From Balneolaceae bacterium (GTDB lineage: Bacteria > Bacteroidota > Rhodothermia > Balneolales > Balneolaceae), in NCBI GenBank assembly GCA_018401935.1, contig JAGYJQ010000003.1:185491-249490 (forward strand): DNA of 64,000 nucleotides. Reading direction: 5' to 3'. Both the position numbers and the translations under genes were made by a program. Under the pieces are notes generated by a model. The model was not told the DNA's origin, searched no databases, and worked only from the letters and a program-made list of their open reading frames with translations. Every line of letters begins with the position of its first letter. Position 1 is the first letter of the stretch. This document shows, one piece after another, positions 17,392 through 27,591 of the stretch.

Positions 17392-18336
17392 TTAGTTGGA
17401 CGTAGATTCAATTTCCTGTGAAATTAAATTCAGTATTTCAAGCTCCGTCTGTTCTTCAGGATAAAACCACTGGATAAATGGCCATTTCCGGAACCACGTT
17501 TCCTGCCTTTTTGCATATCTCCTAGTATGAGTTTTGATTTTCTCAACGGCCTCTTCAAGGCGTAATTCTCCATTAAAGTGCGAAATTATTTCGGCATAGC
17601 CAACGGTTTGTAGTGCTTGATTTTCTAATGAATACCCTTTTTGTAACAAACCCCTCACCTCCTCTACCAAGCCTTGCTCCATCATGAGATCTACCCGTTT
17701 TTTAATGCGTTCATGTAAACTCGAACGGGGTCTATTAAGGCCGAAAACAAGGGTATCATTAGGGCACATGACGGGTTTGTTTGAGTGAAAGGAACTAAAG
17801 GGTTTACCTGTTTCGTAGTACACATCTAAAGCTCTAATAATGCGCTGAGGATTTAACCCATCCATTTTTCGGGCGTAGTCTGCATCAACCCGGATAAGTT
17901 GTTCATATAGCGGTGCTATTCCCTCGGTTTTGGCTTGCTCTTTTAATTGAGTTACGCGCGAGGGGTTGGCTTTGGGCATAGGGTCTAAACCGTTTATCAA
18001 ACTACTAAGATATAGAGTGGATCCGCCCACATAAACCAACGGGGTGTTTGGATGGGCTTGGCGGTGTTCGGCATTCCATTGCTGAACACGTTCTAAAAAG
18101 TTAAAGGGTGAATCCGGCTCCTTCGGGTCTAAAACATCCACGTTAAAATGGGGAACTTGCTTGCGTTGCTCTAGGCTCGCTTTAGCCGTTCCAATGTCCA
18201 AGTATCGATAGGACTGCCGGGCATCAACCGAAACTATGCTTGTTCTAAGCCTTTTTGCCAAGCCAATGGATAGATTGGTTTTACCTACAGCCGTCGGCCC
18301 TAGGAGTATAATTTTACGAATTGAACTCGGTTTCAT
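17392..18336 (-). CDS. miaA: tRNA dimethylallyltransferase
   Basis: Transfers a dimethylallyl group to A37 of tRNAs that read UNN codons. P-loop GPTAVGKT lies near the N-terminus, followed by SVDARQSYRYLDIGTAK, VGGSTLYLSSLI and the C-terminal RRYAKRQETWFRKW. I chose the ATG at 18336, 2 bases after the upstream stop; an in-frame ATG at 18348 would overlap the upstream gene by 10 bases and add only GLIM-type residues. Length (314) is typical. Confidence 0.95.
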   Translation of the reverse strand: MKPSSIRKIILLGPTAVGKTNLSIGLAKRLRTSIVSVDARQSYRYLDIGTAKASLEQRKQVPHFNVDVLDPKEPDSPFNFLERVQQWNAEHRQAHPNTPLVYVGGSTLYLSSLINGLDPMPKANPSRVTQLKEQAKTEGIAPLYEQLIRVDADYARKMDGLNPQRIIRALDVYYETGKPFSSFHSNKPVMCPNDTLVFGLNRPRSSLHERIKKRVDLMMEQGLVEEVRGLLQKGYSLENQALQTVGYAEIISHFNGELRLEEAVEKIKTHTRRYAKRQETWFRKWPFIQWFYPEEQTELEILNLISQEIESTSN

Positions 18337-18338
18337 TA

Positions 18339-19472
18339 TTAGTCCCATACAAGACGTACAGAAACGCGGTGAGTGGTGCCCAACTCTGCACCACTACCGG
18401 CAAAACCCATAAATCCATAGTCTATAACAAATTTATACACCTCCACCCCCATCCCTAATGTGGGCCGCATGGTCCAGCCAGAAAGTGGATCTTGATATAA
18501 ATCAGTCAAACCCACGCGTAAGGATAGACGGTCTCTAAACACCCCTTCCACTCCGAGACGTGGCTCTAAGCTCCATGATCCTAGGTTTAGGTAATAGGCT
18601 TCTCTACCCTCAAACATGCTAAGTACATCAAACGCTGTGTTGAATGCCCATTCTTTGTATGGAAAACTTCGTGCTATGCCCATCCGTAAAGATGGCCGGA
18701 CATATTCGTCGGAACCTTCAGGGGCCTGATCTCCAAAAACCTCTTCATAGCCGTCGAATTGATCTTGATGAACCGTCCAAACTTTTCGCAATGTGGTGGC
18801 ATCTATCCACTGGATTCCCCAAAGCCAATCGTTCCAGCTACCTTGAGCTCCCAAGTCTAAACTATATCCCCATGCAGATGCAAAAGGACCTAATTTTTGT
18901 CGTATAAATTTCAATGATCCACCATAATAAATGGGTAAATCACCCGGTGCTTGTTCTGAAGCGTAAGATATATACCATGCCATATCTGTAGCGCTGAAAC
19001 GAGTAATGTATTGTTCAACGTTTGCTTTAGGCCCCCCATTATCCCCTCTATTTGGGTCCCAAGCATCTAAAGTATTGGCGATGTTGTCGACCCCTTGTCT
19101 AAAAAAACTAAGGGCCAACACCCCTCTTTCCTGAGGCAAAGGCAGTGCTACAGATCCGTAGTCATAGCCCACGATACCACCAAAGCGCTCAGAATGCATG
19201 TACATAATTTGCACGTCCTCTACCGTTCGCAAGCCTGCAGGATTCCAATAAGCCGCGCTCACCCCTTGGCTCATTGCAACCTGTGCGCTACCCATACTTA
19301 GCGCTTTTGCCCCAGCACCCACTCTCAAAAATTCACTGCCATATTTCGCGTGAAGCGATTGAGATAGAGCTTGCATTGGAGCACAAAACAAAAGCAAAAC
19401 GAGAAAAAGCCAACGGCCACTGGAGAATGTTAATGTATACAAAATGATGCGGTTTAATATTTTTATACCCAC
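18339..19472 (-). CDS. PorV/PorQ-family outer-membrane protein
   Basis: A 377-residue predicted outer-membrane barrel. The signal peptide (core WLFLVLLLFCAP) ends near LSQS. The mature start FLRVGAGAKALSMGSAQVA with AAYWNPAGL is the hallmark of the PorV/PorQ (UPF0164-like) family. In organisms with a type IX secretion system, PorV shuttles cargo; here no other T9SS gene is in the window, so a generic barrel role is equally possible. It is upstream of miaA with near-overlap. Confidence 0.85.
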   Translation of the reverse strand: MGIKILNRIILYTLTFSSGRWLFLVLLLFCAPMQALSQSLHAKYGSEFLRVGAGAKALSMGSAQVAMSQGVSAAYWNPAGLRTVEDVQIMYMHSERFGGIVGYDYGSVALPLPQERGVLALSFFRQGVDNIANTLDAWDPNRGDNGGPKANVEQYITRFSATDMAWYISYASEQAPGDLPIYYGGSLKFIRQKLGPFASAWGYSLDLGAQGSWNDWLWGIQWIDATTLRKVWTVHQDQFDGYEEVFGDQAPEGSDEYVRPSLRMGIARSFPYKEWAFNTAFDVLSMFEGREAYYLNLGSWSLEPRLGVEGVFRDRLSLRVGLTDLYQDPLSGWTMRPTLGMGVEVYKFVIDYGFMGFAGSGAELGTTHRVSVRLVWD

Positions 19473-19485
19473 CTTTTAAAGATAT

Positions 19486-19520
19486 AAAATGCACGGAAGT
19501 GAATTCGTAAAAATGCACGG
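19486..19520. repeat. 11-bp direct repeat, 24-bp period
   Basis: AAAATGCACGG occurs exactly twice, at 19486-19496 and 19510-19520, 24 bases apart start to start. It lies just outside the porV-like start on the complement and about 105 bases before dnaN. The arrangement suggests a pair of protein-binding half-sites in the divergent promoter region. Confidence 0.5.
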
Positions 19521-19625
19521 TGATTTGTTGCAGAGAGTACCGTATTTTCTTAGTATAAGCACATATGTTGGAAAGGGCAATCCAACCGCTAAACCGTCGA
19601 ATAAATCCCTATAATTCAACCACCT

Positions 19626-20741
19626 ATGAAATTTTCTGTATCCAGTAGCGAACTCAACAAAGGGCTCTCCACCGTAATTGGAGCTGTTCCTAACAAAGCA
19701 ACCTTACCTATTTTAGAAACGATCCTGTTTCAAAGCGAAGAGAGTAGTATTAAATTAAGTGCCACCGATTTAGAAATCTCCATAATACAACATGTTCAGG
19801 CAGATATTGAAGAGCCCGGTTCTATTGCTATTCCGGCAAGAAGACTTCTTGAAACTCTTCGGCAGTTACCCAACATAACGGTCTTTTTTGAGGTAGACGA
19901 CCGAAACAATATTTTGTTTAAAACCGATAAAGGTACCTATAAACTAGTGGGGGACAATGCCGATGACTTCCCCGAAGTGCCTGATTTATTGGACGGAACC
20001 ACCATTGAAACCCATACCGAGGTCGTTCAACAAGCCATCAACAAAACACTATTTGCCGTATCCAACGACGATTTACGCCCTGCCATGATGGGGGTTTATT
20101 TTCAACTCGGCCCCAACGCCTCTCAGTTTGTTTCTACCGATGGTCATCGACTGGTTAAGTATAGTACCACAGAAATGACCACTGCACAGGAACACTCTTT
20201 TATTGTTCCTGATAAAGCCTTGGCATTAATTCAAAAGAGTATCTCCGATGAATTAAGTACTATACAAGTAAATCAAGATCATGTGAGTTTTAAAAGTGGG
20301 ACCACCCAATTAATAACCCGTTTGATAAACGAACAATATCCTAACTACGAGTCGGTAATCCCTCGAGATAATGATAAGTTTTTGTCTATCAGTAAGGATC
20401 AAATGCTATCGACGGTTAAACGTGTATCTATTTTTTCGAGTAGCACCACCCGGCAAATTCGTCTTCAACTAGATGCCGATAAATTGACCATCCGTGCCGA
20501 AGATTTGGATATGAGCAGCGAAGCCAAAGAAACCATTGATTGTGATTACAGTAATGAATCCATGGAAATCGGTTTTAATGCCAAATACTTGTCCGATGTA
20601 TTACAAAATATCGATGGGGATGAAGTAAGCTTTGAGTTTTCTTCTCCAAATAAGGCAGGAATTGTAAAACCCACACAAAGTGACGAAAGCGAAGAGATGT
20701 TAATGTTGGTAATGCCGGTTATGTTAAATAGCTATAGCTAG
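19626..20741 (+). CDS. dnaN: DNA polymerase III beta sliding clamp
   Basis: Ring-shaped processivity clamp. At 371 residues it has the three-fold clamp pattern, from MKFSVSSSELNKGL through LPILETILF, DDLRPAMMGVYFQ, STDGHRLVK and a terminal LMLVMPVMLN. The usual C-terminal MPMR-like end is altered to MPVMLNSYS. No dnaA or origin signature is visible next to it, so this dnaN is not in the classical dnaA-dnaN context. Confidence 0.97.
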   Translation: MKFSVSSSELNKGLSTVIGAVPNKATLPILETILFQSEESSIKLSATDLEISIIQHVQADIEEPGSIAIPARRLLETLRQLPNITVFFEVDDRNNILFKTDKGTYKLVGDNADDFPEVPDLLDGTTIETHTEVVQQAINKTLFAVSNDDLRPAMMGVYFQLGPNASQFVSTDGHRLVKYSTTEMTTAQEHSFIVPDKALALIQKSISDELSTIQVNQDHVSFKSGTTQLITRLINEQYPNYESVIPRDNDKFLSISKDQMLSTVKRVSIFSSSTTRQIRLQLDADKLTIRAEDLDMSSEAKETIDCDYSNESMEIGFNAKYLSDVLQNIDGDEVSFEFSSPNKAGIVKPTQSDESEEMLMLVMPVMLNSYS

Positions 20742-20776
20742 AGCTGCCATGAACCCTTGTCGCTCTTAGTACATCT

Positions 20777-21565
20777 ATGAGCAAAATAATTACCCTTACG
20801 ACTGATTTTGGGCTTCAAGACCACTATGTAAGTGCCATGAAAGCCGTCATGCTTGGAATCGCTCCTGATGTACGGTTGGTTGATATTTCTCATGAAATAC
20901 CCCCCCAGGACATTATGGCCGGTGCGTGGGTCATTCGGAATGCCGCCTTTCTATTCCCCCCACAAAGTATTCATTTAGTGGTGGTTGACCCCGGAGTAGG
21001 AACCGACAGAAACCCTATTGTTTTGGAGATAAACGATCAGTTATTTGTGGGCCCAGACAATGGGATTTTTTCTCTTTTTTTTGAGGAATTCACCTACAAA
21101 GCGTACAAATTAAACAAGCCAAACTACTGGAGAGATATACGCTCAAGAACCTTTCACGGACGCGATATATTCTCCCCCATTGCAGCTCATTTAGCCAAAG
21201 GCGTGAGCTTGGAAGAGCTTGGGGATCCCATTAGTGATTTGGTGAGTTACCACTGGGCGGTTCCCATAGGAGATAAAGATGGTTTGCAGGGTTGGGTAAT
21301 TCACATAGATCGTTTTGGAAACTTAATCACCAACATATCCGAAGAGTTAATAGAACAAACCATAGGCCGCAGAAAAGTTCGTATATATGTAGGCAACACC
21401 ATGATTGATCATCTGGTTAACACCTTTGAGGACGTGGCCCCAGGTGAACCCGCCGCCTTTGTGGGTAGCTCCGGGATGATGGAAATAGGGATAAATCGAG
21501 GGAACGCAGCCGAAATGTTAAGTGTAGATAAAGGCACACAAATTTCATTAGTCCTTCAAAAGTAA
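20777..21565 (+). CDS. S-adenosylmethionine hydroxide adenosyltransferase (DUF62)
   Basis: A member of the DUF62 family, related to SAM-dependent fluorinase and chlorinase, which splits SAM to adenosine and methionine using water. The 262 residues include the TLTTDFGLQDHYVSAMKAV start, HLVVVDPGVGT, VGPDNGIFS, FHGRDIFSPIAAHLA and C-terminal GSSGMMEIGINRGNAA. The conserved Asp-Arg-His set of hydroxide transferases appears to be present (D of TDFG, R and H of FHGRDIF). It is 35 bases after dnaN. Confidence 0.93.
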   Translation: MSKIITLTTDFGLQDHYVSAMKAVMLGIAPDVRLVDISHEIPPQDIMAGAWVIRNAAFLFPPQSIHLVVVDPGVGTDRNPIVLEINDQLFVGPDNGIFSLFFEEFTYKAYKLNKPNYWRDIRSRTFHGRDIFSPIAAHLAKGVSLEELGDPISDLVSYHWAVPIGDKDGLQGWVIHIDRFGNLITNISEELIEQTIGRRKVRIYVGNTMIDHLVNTFEDVAPGEPAAFVGSSGMMEIGINRGNAAEMLSVDKGTQISLVLQK

Positions 21566-21725
21566 CCGTGAGGCCTTTAGATTGGTTAGGTGAATGCAGT
21601 ACGTCAGAGCTTCATCTCATAGGCATGCGTAATCGTAACGTTTAGTGCCACAGCTCGTATACTTATGTGAGTGACGGCAATCATGATGCAATAAATCCAC
21701 TAATTTCAACTATCAGTCAGAAGCT

Positions 21726-22526
21726 ATGTCATTGGAACTTCGCGCCCCACACAATGAACGCCTTTCTTTAGAACTACCGGTCGAGACCGCGCACCTTGGT
21801 ACCCCTTTTAATGGATCTATTTGTGCGGAAGATGGGCGACTCTTTTCTATAGATCGTAATATTGTACAACTCGTCGACAACAAAAGAACCTTTGATACCC
21901 TCGCTCAACTATCCAACCATGTACCAGTTACTGCTCAAGTGTACGAGGATCTATGGAGAAGACGTTCTATAGGTTTACTAAGTGGGGAAGATTTTAGTTT
22001 AGAAGAAGAAAAAAAACTATTGTTGGATTGGACCGAGCCAAAAGGTGGGGAAAAGATATTAGATGTAGGCTGTTCCACGGCCTTTTATGCAAGAAGCCTA
22101 CAAGATTACGAACCTGGCGCACAGACAGTCGCACTCGACCTTTCCCTTCCCATGCTCCAAAAAGCTCGTGAAAAAGCGATGGACGAAGAAGTTGACTTAT
22201 TTTTATTGCAAGCCGACGCCCGCCAACTACCTTTTTTTAGTGATACCTTCGATTTAGTTGCTATGGGGGGGACCTTAAACGAAGTATCTAATACCGCTCA
22301 GGTGCTCACAGAAATCCGGAGGGTGTTACGACCGAATGGCCGCTTTTTTATTATGTATCTTCTAAAAAGTACCCATTGGTTAGGACGAATCGCTCAAGAA
22401 TCCAGTTCATTGGGTGGTCTTCATTTTTGGACCTACGAAGAATCTAAAAACCTATTCAAAGGGGCTGGTTTTACCATAGACCGGGTGGAAACGAAAGGTA
22501 TTGTAGCCTTTGCACTGCTGGGTTAA
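21726..22526 (+). CDS. Class I SAM-dependent methyltransferase
   Basis: A 266-residue Methyltransf_11-type enzyme. SAM-binding motif I is ILDVGCSTAFYAR (about residues 112-124), followed by VALDLSLPML, LQADARQLPFFSDTFDLVAMGG and RRVLRPNGRFFIMYL. The N-terminus resembles a Trm112-like start (CAEDGRLFSIDRNIVQLVD) but without its cysteines. The substrate is unknown. It converges with argS after a 160-base gap downstream of the SAM hydrolase. Confidence 0.85.
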   Translation: MSLELRAPHNERLSLELPVETAHLGTPFNGSICAEDGRLFSIDRNIVQLVDNKRTFDTLAQLSNHVPVTAQVYEDLWRRRSIGLLSGEDFSLEEEKKLLLDWTEPKGGEKILDVGCSTAFYARSLQDYEPGAQTVALDLSLPMLQKAREKAMDEEVDLFLLQADARQLPFFSDTFDLVAMGGTLNEVSNTAQVLTEIRRVLRPNGRFFIMYLLKSTHWLGRIAQESSSLGGLHFWTYEESKNLFKGAGFTIDRVETKGIVAFALLG

Positions 22527-22563
22527 CGGTACAATCTAAGTATACTATTGCTGAACAATGGCC

Positions 22564-24201
22564 TTACATTTGTTCCGGCGCGTGGATACCCAAAATGCCT
22601 AATCCATTAGATAAAACCCTAGCGGTTTGACTCGCCAAAAGCACTCGAGCTTGTGCACATTCTTGTTCTACACCCATAATTCTGCAGTCATGGTAGAAAG
22701 AGGTAAAGTCGGTCGCCACATCATTCAAGTAATTAATTAACCGATGGGGTTCAGATGCGTCAGCGGCTCCTGCAATCGCTTTAGGTAACTTAAAGAGTGT
22801 TTTTATCAGGGTTAATTCCGAAGGATGAACCAATGGTTTTAACTGCTCAAGGGTTGGGGATTCTGGTGGAGCGCCATATTCTTCTTCCGCTTTACGTAGG
22901 ATACTGTGAATGCGTGCATGCGCATATTGAAGATAAAAAACTGGGTTCTTTTCGCCAGCCTCTTTGGCTTGTCCTATATCAAATTCCAAGTGAGTGTTTG
23001 GAGACCTCATCAAGAAGAAAAATCGGGTAACATCCGAACCTACCTCATCCATTAATTCGTCTAAGGTCACAAAATTAGCTTTTCGTGTACTCATTTTAAA
23101 AGGTTGACCGTCTTTGACTAAGGTCACAAACTGATAGACAATAACTCGTATTCGTTGCTCATCATAACCTAGTGCTTGTAATGCGGATAATACATCTGGG
23201 TAAGTTGCAATATGATCGGCACCAAATACGTCCACACACTCATCGTAGCCTCTGTCTAATTTATTGGCATGATAGGCAATATCGGGTAGACGATACGTTG
23301 GCTCTCCCGTACTTTTTACCAAAACAGTATCTTTTTCTTTTCCAAACTCAGTGGTTTTAAACCACGTTGCCCCATCCGCCTCATAGACCAAGCCTTTTTC
23401 TTTTAGTGCTGCTAGCACCTTCTCAATATCTCCATTCTCATATAGATCAAATTCATTAAAGAAACTGTCCATATGTATATTCATTCGCTCCAATGTCTGG
23501 CTAATGTCCGTAAATATGGCTTCTTGGGCTACTTTTTTAAACGCCTCCCAATCCTTTCCTTCCCACTCTTTGCCGTATTGGTCAACAATTCCTTGGGCAA
23601 TATCAATGATATAAGCACCCTCGTATCCGCCCTCTGGTAGCTCAATCGACTGACCTAATAACTGCTGGTATCGGGCTTGTACACTTTGACCTAATACCCT
23701 CATTTGGCGACCTGCATCGTTAAAATAGTATTCTCGATCAACAGACGCCCCTGTCCATTCCAATAAGCGAGCAATCGTATCTCCTAGTACCGCATTTCTT
23801 CCATGTCCCACAGTCAAAGGCCCGGTAGGATTCGCACTCACAAATTCTATTTGGACCCGTTGCCCTTTTCTAGACGCTGTTTTACCAAAATCTGAGCCTT
23901 CTTCTATAATCGCCCTCAATTGTTGATATACATATTCCTTCGCAAATCGAAAATTTATGAAGCCAGGCCCTGCAATTTCGATGGCCTCCAACACCTGTGG
24001 ATCTAATGGCATAGCATCGAGCAGTTGCTGAGCAATGGCACGGGGGTTTTGGCGCAGTGGTTTTGCTAAAAGCATGGCGATATTGGTCGATACGTCGCCA
24101 TGTTCGGCGACTTTAGGAGATTCTAATTGAATCTCTGGCAGCTCGGAGATATCAAGTCCCGATAAGGCCTTTTGGAGTAAATCATAGATGTAACTGTTCA
24201 T
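22564..24201 (-). CDS. argS: Arginyl-tRNA synthetase
   Basis: Charges tRNA-Arg. The 545-residue class I synthetase has the ANPTGPLTVGHGRN signature (HGRN at 133-136), the KMSTRKAN loop, an N-terminal Add1-type domain and a C-terminal DALR anticodon-binding domain (FYHDCRIMG). No truncation is seen. Confidence 0.97.
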   Translation of the reverse strand: MNSYIYDLLQKALSGLDISELPEIQLESPKVAEHGDVSTNIAMLLAKPLRQNPRAIAQQLLDAMPLDPQVLEAIEIAGPGFINFRFAKEYVYQQLRAIIEEGSDFGKTASRKGQRVQIEFVSANPTGPLTVGHGRNAVLGDTIARLLEWTGASVDREYYFNDAGRQMRVLGQSVQARYQQLLGQSIELPEGGYEGAYIIDIAQGIVDQYGKEWEGKDWEAFKKVAQEAIFTDISQTLERMNIHMDSFFNEFDLYENGDIEKVLAALKEKGLVYEADGATWFKTTEFGKEKDTVLVKSTGEPTYRLPDIAYHANKLDRGYDECVDVFGADHIATYPDVLSALQALGYDEQRIRVIVYQFVTLVKDGQPFKMSTRKANFVTLDELMDEVGSDVTRFFFLMRSPNTHLEFDIGQAKEAGEKNPVFYLQYAHARIHSILRKAEEEYGAPPESPTLEQLKPLVHPSELTLIKTLFKLPKAIAGAADASEPHRLINYLNDVATDFTSFYHDCRIMGVEQECAQARVLLASQTARVLSNGLGILGIHAPEQM

Positions 24202-24272
24202 GTCTCAAAGATACAGTTTTCCCTTGAATGGTGTTAGCCCAAAAGGGGGACAAAATGCCCCCAGGGCACCCC

Positions 24273-24968
24273 TTATACCAAACCCTCACTTCGCATGGAT
24301 ACGTAGTCATAGCCGGCAATAATGATATGATCATCTAGGGGTACTCCTAACATGGTACCGGCTTCTTGAATACGCTTTGTTAACTGTATGTCCGCATGAG
24401 ATGCCCGTGTGTTCCCAGAAGGGTGATTGTGTAAGACAATAATGGATTGGGCGTGGTGCAAAATGGATAGTCTCATAACTTCGGCGGGCTCTACTACGGT
24501 GGCACGACTACCGCCCGAGCTTATTTGCTTAAAATCGATCATTTGTTTTTGATTATTCAGGAAGCAAACAATGAACACCTCCTTGGTTAAATGACGCAAT
24601 TTAGGCCCAAAAAACGCGGCTACCGCTTCAGGGCCCGTCATTTGAACGGGCACGATATCCGAAGGGCTTTGCACCCGCCGTGATAGTTCAAAACAAGCTT
24701 CTAGGGTAAGCGCTTTGACCTGGGCAATACCTGGAACTACCCGTAACTCTTTCCATTCTTTCCGGGACATAGCATGCAGGCCTCCCGTCTCTTTTAGAAG
24801 TATTCGCGCCGTGTCTAACACATTATACTTTTTGGAACCCGATCGAATTAGGATGGCCAATAATTCCGCATCCGTTAATAAGGAGGCTCCATGCCGTTTT
24901 AATTTTTCCCGTGGTTGCTCTTGGGTACTTAATTCTTGCACCCTGAAATGGGACTGTTCATCATTCAT
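24273..24968 (-). CDS. radC: RadC-family JAB/MPN-domain protein
   Basis: A 231-residue RadC-type protein with an N-terminal helix-hairpin-helix region (about 25-100) and a JAB/MPN metalloprotease-like domain with HNHPSG (180-185) and D193. The historical link of RadC to DNA repair is doubtful and its biochemical role is unresolved. It sits between the zinc metalloprotease gene and argS on the same strand. Confidence 0.93.
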   Translation of the reverse strand: MNDEQSHFRVQELSTQEQPREKLKRHGASLLTDAELLAILIRSGSKKYNVLDTARILLKETGGLHAMSRKEWKELRVVPGIAQVKALTLEACFELSRRVQSPSDIVPVQMTGPEAVAAFFGPKLRHLTKEVFIVCFLNNQKQMIDFKQISSGGSRATVVEPAEVMRLSILHHAQSIIVLHNHPSGNTRASHADIQLTKRIQEAGTMLGVPLDDHIIIAGYDYVSMRSEGLV

Positions 24969-25044
24969 AGTTTGCTCTTTTTTAACATTAGTATTCTGTT
25001 AAAAAAAGAGCGCCGAACGAGTGAATTCTTACCTGAATATTTTA

Positions 25045-27564
25045 TTAAAATTCGGTGCTACAATACCGCATCCAATCCGAACCAATAGGAGAACCAGGGG
25101 GCACTCCCAACGCGGGGGAAGCCTCAAAAATAGCCGGTTCATCAAGATATTGATCAATCATAAGCGCCGCTTGTCTGGCCATTGGCCGCATAAACCCTTC
25201 CATCATAGATGCTACCGATTCAAGTTTATCGAGCACAATCGCTTTGGTAAGTGGACTAGACTGGTTTGAGGCATGTAGGGCAATCATATGGCGAACTACC
25301 TCATAATTGACTACCTCCTGAACAGCTCCCTGGTAACTCTGCGATTCCTCTTTGCCCCAAGTTACGGTTAGCAGCGCATCCAAGGTTTCCTTCAAGCTTA
25401 GGTTATTGTCTCTGGCTCCGTACTCTACCAGGCGATTTGCTCTCTGCGGATGCAACAACAACCCAAGAGTAATATTTGCAGAAGACTGAGCAATACTTAA
25501 GGCATCCAGTGAAGGACCGGTTCTGCCGCTGAATAATTCTCTGGTTGATGGGAGCCCGGCCGGCCGGGGAGGGATCATATCGAGTAGTGAAGGGGGAAGG
25601 GCCAAGACCTCCGGCTCTAAGGTAGATAGTACGGCTTGGAGGGCATTTCGCTGAGCATTCGCACGGACGATACGAGGGCTAGGCTGATTATCCCCTTTAA
25701 TTTTGTAGGTATATTCCATACCCCCAATCAACTTTACTGTACCTTCTACCTGGTACCGGTGGAAAAAATAAATGGGTACCAGAACATCTTCCAAATATGT
25801 TGTTGGACGGCCACTGGGTATATTTGCCATTCCAAACTGCGTAAGAGCAATGTCTCGCACCTCTAAAATATGAGCCAATTGGTCGGTCGGGTCTTGTCCA
25901 TAATCCCATAAGTGCGCCGTTGGATGCGACCCACCTTGTGGTCGTGCATCATTGTCAGAAATATACTCTAATCCCCTAGCATGGGCCTGCTCAAGTAGTT
26001 CATTCAAGGCCTTTGTTTCATCCACATTATCTGGGAAATCCTGGTATCCATAGGCTATGGTAACTTTATCCCAATCGCCAATGGCTGTATCGTATGCATC
26101 ATCCAGATTCAATTCTCCGTCAATAATATCCACCTTAGGGTGTGGGTAATCCATAACGGACGCTCGATTATTTACACTTGAAGCAAAATTGTGATAAATA
26201 CCTAGAGTGTGCCCTACTTCGTGCGCAGAGAGCTGTCGAATTCGCGCTAGGGCCATCTCCATCATGGGCGAGTCGGCTAGGTTTTCCAGCACACCCTCAC
26301 TTTCCGATTCTTCGCTAAATGGAGCCAATAACCCGGTGGCAATCATGTAATCTTGTCGCACTCGTAATGAGCCCAAAAGGACATTCCCCTTGATAATTTC
26401 ACCGGTTCTCGGATCAACCACCGATCCTCCATAGGACCATCCACGAGTCGAGCGATGCACCCAGTTAATCACATTGTATCGAATATCTAGGGGATGAGCA
26501 TCGTCGGGTAGTACTCTTACCTGAAAAGCATCTTTATACCCTATGGCCTCGAAGGCTTGGTTCCACCAACGAGCGCCATCCAGTAAGGCTGAGCGAACAG
26601 GCTCGGGGGTTCCATTATCCAAATAATATATGATCGGTTCAACGGCCTCACTTACTTCCGCTGTGGGATCTTTTTTCTCTAGCCTATGACGATTGATAAA
26701 CCGAACGGCCATATCCTGCTCAATGGGCGCAGCATAATCCATAAAGGTTGTTGGGTAATAGCCCGCTCTAGGATCATAGACTCTTGGGGTGTACTCATTA
26801 TCCGGAAGCTCAACAAATGAATGATGTTGCCGGACGGTAATGGCCGACGGGTCGGGTACTACTGATCGTACTTCGCGGCCAGGATTACTCCCTGTAAAGG
26901 TAAGCATGGTTTCGAATTCAGTATTCTTTGGGAAGTTGAAGGTTCCTTCTGCGTACAGAGCTGAACGGCTCTTATCCAAGCTATAAGTACCTTCCCGCAT
27001 CCCCCGTAACCGATCGGTAACCCCATGAGCATCTCGCATCAAAAAGGGAGTTAAATCGATCAGATATGCTCCATTTTCTTCGGCTTCAATAGGAAAACCG
27101 TACAATACCGACGAAGCAAACGCCTCCCGAACCGATTTTTTTTCTAACTCATTATCAGACTGGGCTATATACCGTAGATTGGGCTGTATGAGAAATAATT
27201 TCGGCCCTCTCTTTTCGAAATACACCACTCGCTCACCACCCTGCTGACTTCTATCCAAGCCAATATCATTGGATCCAACCCCAGCAGCTAAGTAATTGGC
27301 ATAAAGAAATTCTTTACGTAACTCCGTTACTCTTAACCAAAGCTTATCCTCAGCCTCATCAAAATAATAGGTGAAAAACCCCTCTGAGGCCTCTAAATGA
27401 CCTACTTTCTCCGAAATATTTTGGGCGTTACTAGCTCCAACAAAAAGGACCTGAATCAAGAGAAGAAGCAGCAACTTGTACCCAGCCACTCGATAGAATA
27501 ATTTACTTTTTCGGGTTAATGGTACCGCCGCGGACTCAACGGTTCTTGAATGATTATTCCACAT
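25045..27564 (-). CDS. Exported zinc-dependent metalloprotease (DUF5117/DUF5118 type)
   Basis: An 839-residue Bacteroidota-type metalloprotease. After a basic stretch a hydrophobic core (KLLLLLLIQVLFVGAS) ends at NAQ near residue 48, indicating export. The zinc motif HEVGHTLGIYH is at residues 448-458 (H448, E449, H452, H458), followed by a Met-turn-like ASVMDYPHP. The N-terminal part (FFTYYFDEAEDKLWLRV) matches DUF5117 and the region after the zinc site the long DUF4953-like part. It lies 27 bases after the AGCS symporter gene, suggesting peptide or amino-acid scavenging. Confidence 0.9.
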   Translation of the reverse strand: MWNNHSRTVESAAVPLTRKSKLFYRVAGYKLLLLLLIQVLFVGASNAQNISEKVGHLEASEGFFTYYFDEAEDKLWLRVTELRKEFLYANYLAAGVGSNDIGLDRSQQGGERVVYFEKRGPKLFLIQPNLRYIAQSDNELEKKSVREAFASSVLYGFPIEAEENGAYLIDLTPFLMRDAHGVTDRLRGMREGTYSLDKSRSALYAEGTFNFPKNTEFETMLTFTGSNPGREVRSVVPDPSAITVRQHHSFVELPDNEYTPRVYDPRAGYYPTTFMDYAAPIEQDMAVRFINRHRLEKKDPTAEVSEAVEPIIYYLDNGTPEPVRSALLDGARWWNQAFEAIGYKDAFQVRVLPDDAHPLDIRYNVINWVHRSTRGWSYGGSVVDPRTGEIIKGNVLLGSLRVRQDYMIATGLLAPFSEESESEGVLENLADSPMMEMALARIRQLSAHEVGHTLGIYHNFASSVNNRASVMDYPHPKVDIIDGELNLDDAYDTAIGDWDKVTIAYGYQDFPDNVDETKALNELLEQAHARGLEYISDNDARPQGGSHPTAHLWDYGQDPTDQLAHILEVRDIALTQFGMANIPSGRPTTYLEDVLVPIYFFHRYQVEGTVKLIGGMEYTYKIKGDNQPSPRIVRANAQRNALQAVLSTLEPEVLALPPSLLDMIPPRPAGLPSTRELFSGRTGPSLDALSIAQSSANITLGLLLHPQRANRLVEYGARDNNLSLKETLDALLTVTWGKEESQSYQGAVQEVVNYEVVRHMIALHASNQSSPLTKAIVLDKLESVASMMEGFMRPMARQAALMIDQYLDEPAIFEASPALGVPPGSPIGSDWMRYCSTEF

Positions 27565-27591
27565 AATAATACGATTTAAATTAGGGTCAAG

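Noticed and set aside
19626..20741. Replication origin beside dnaN
   Set aside because: No dnaA gene, no clustered TTATCCACA-type boxes and no AT-rich unwinding element recognised next to dnaN.
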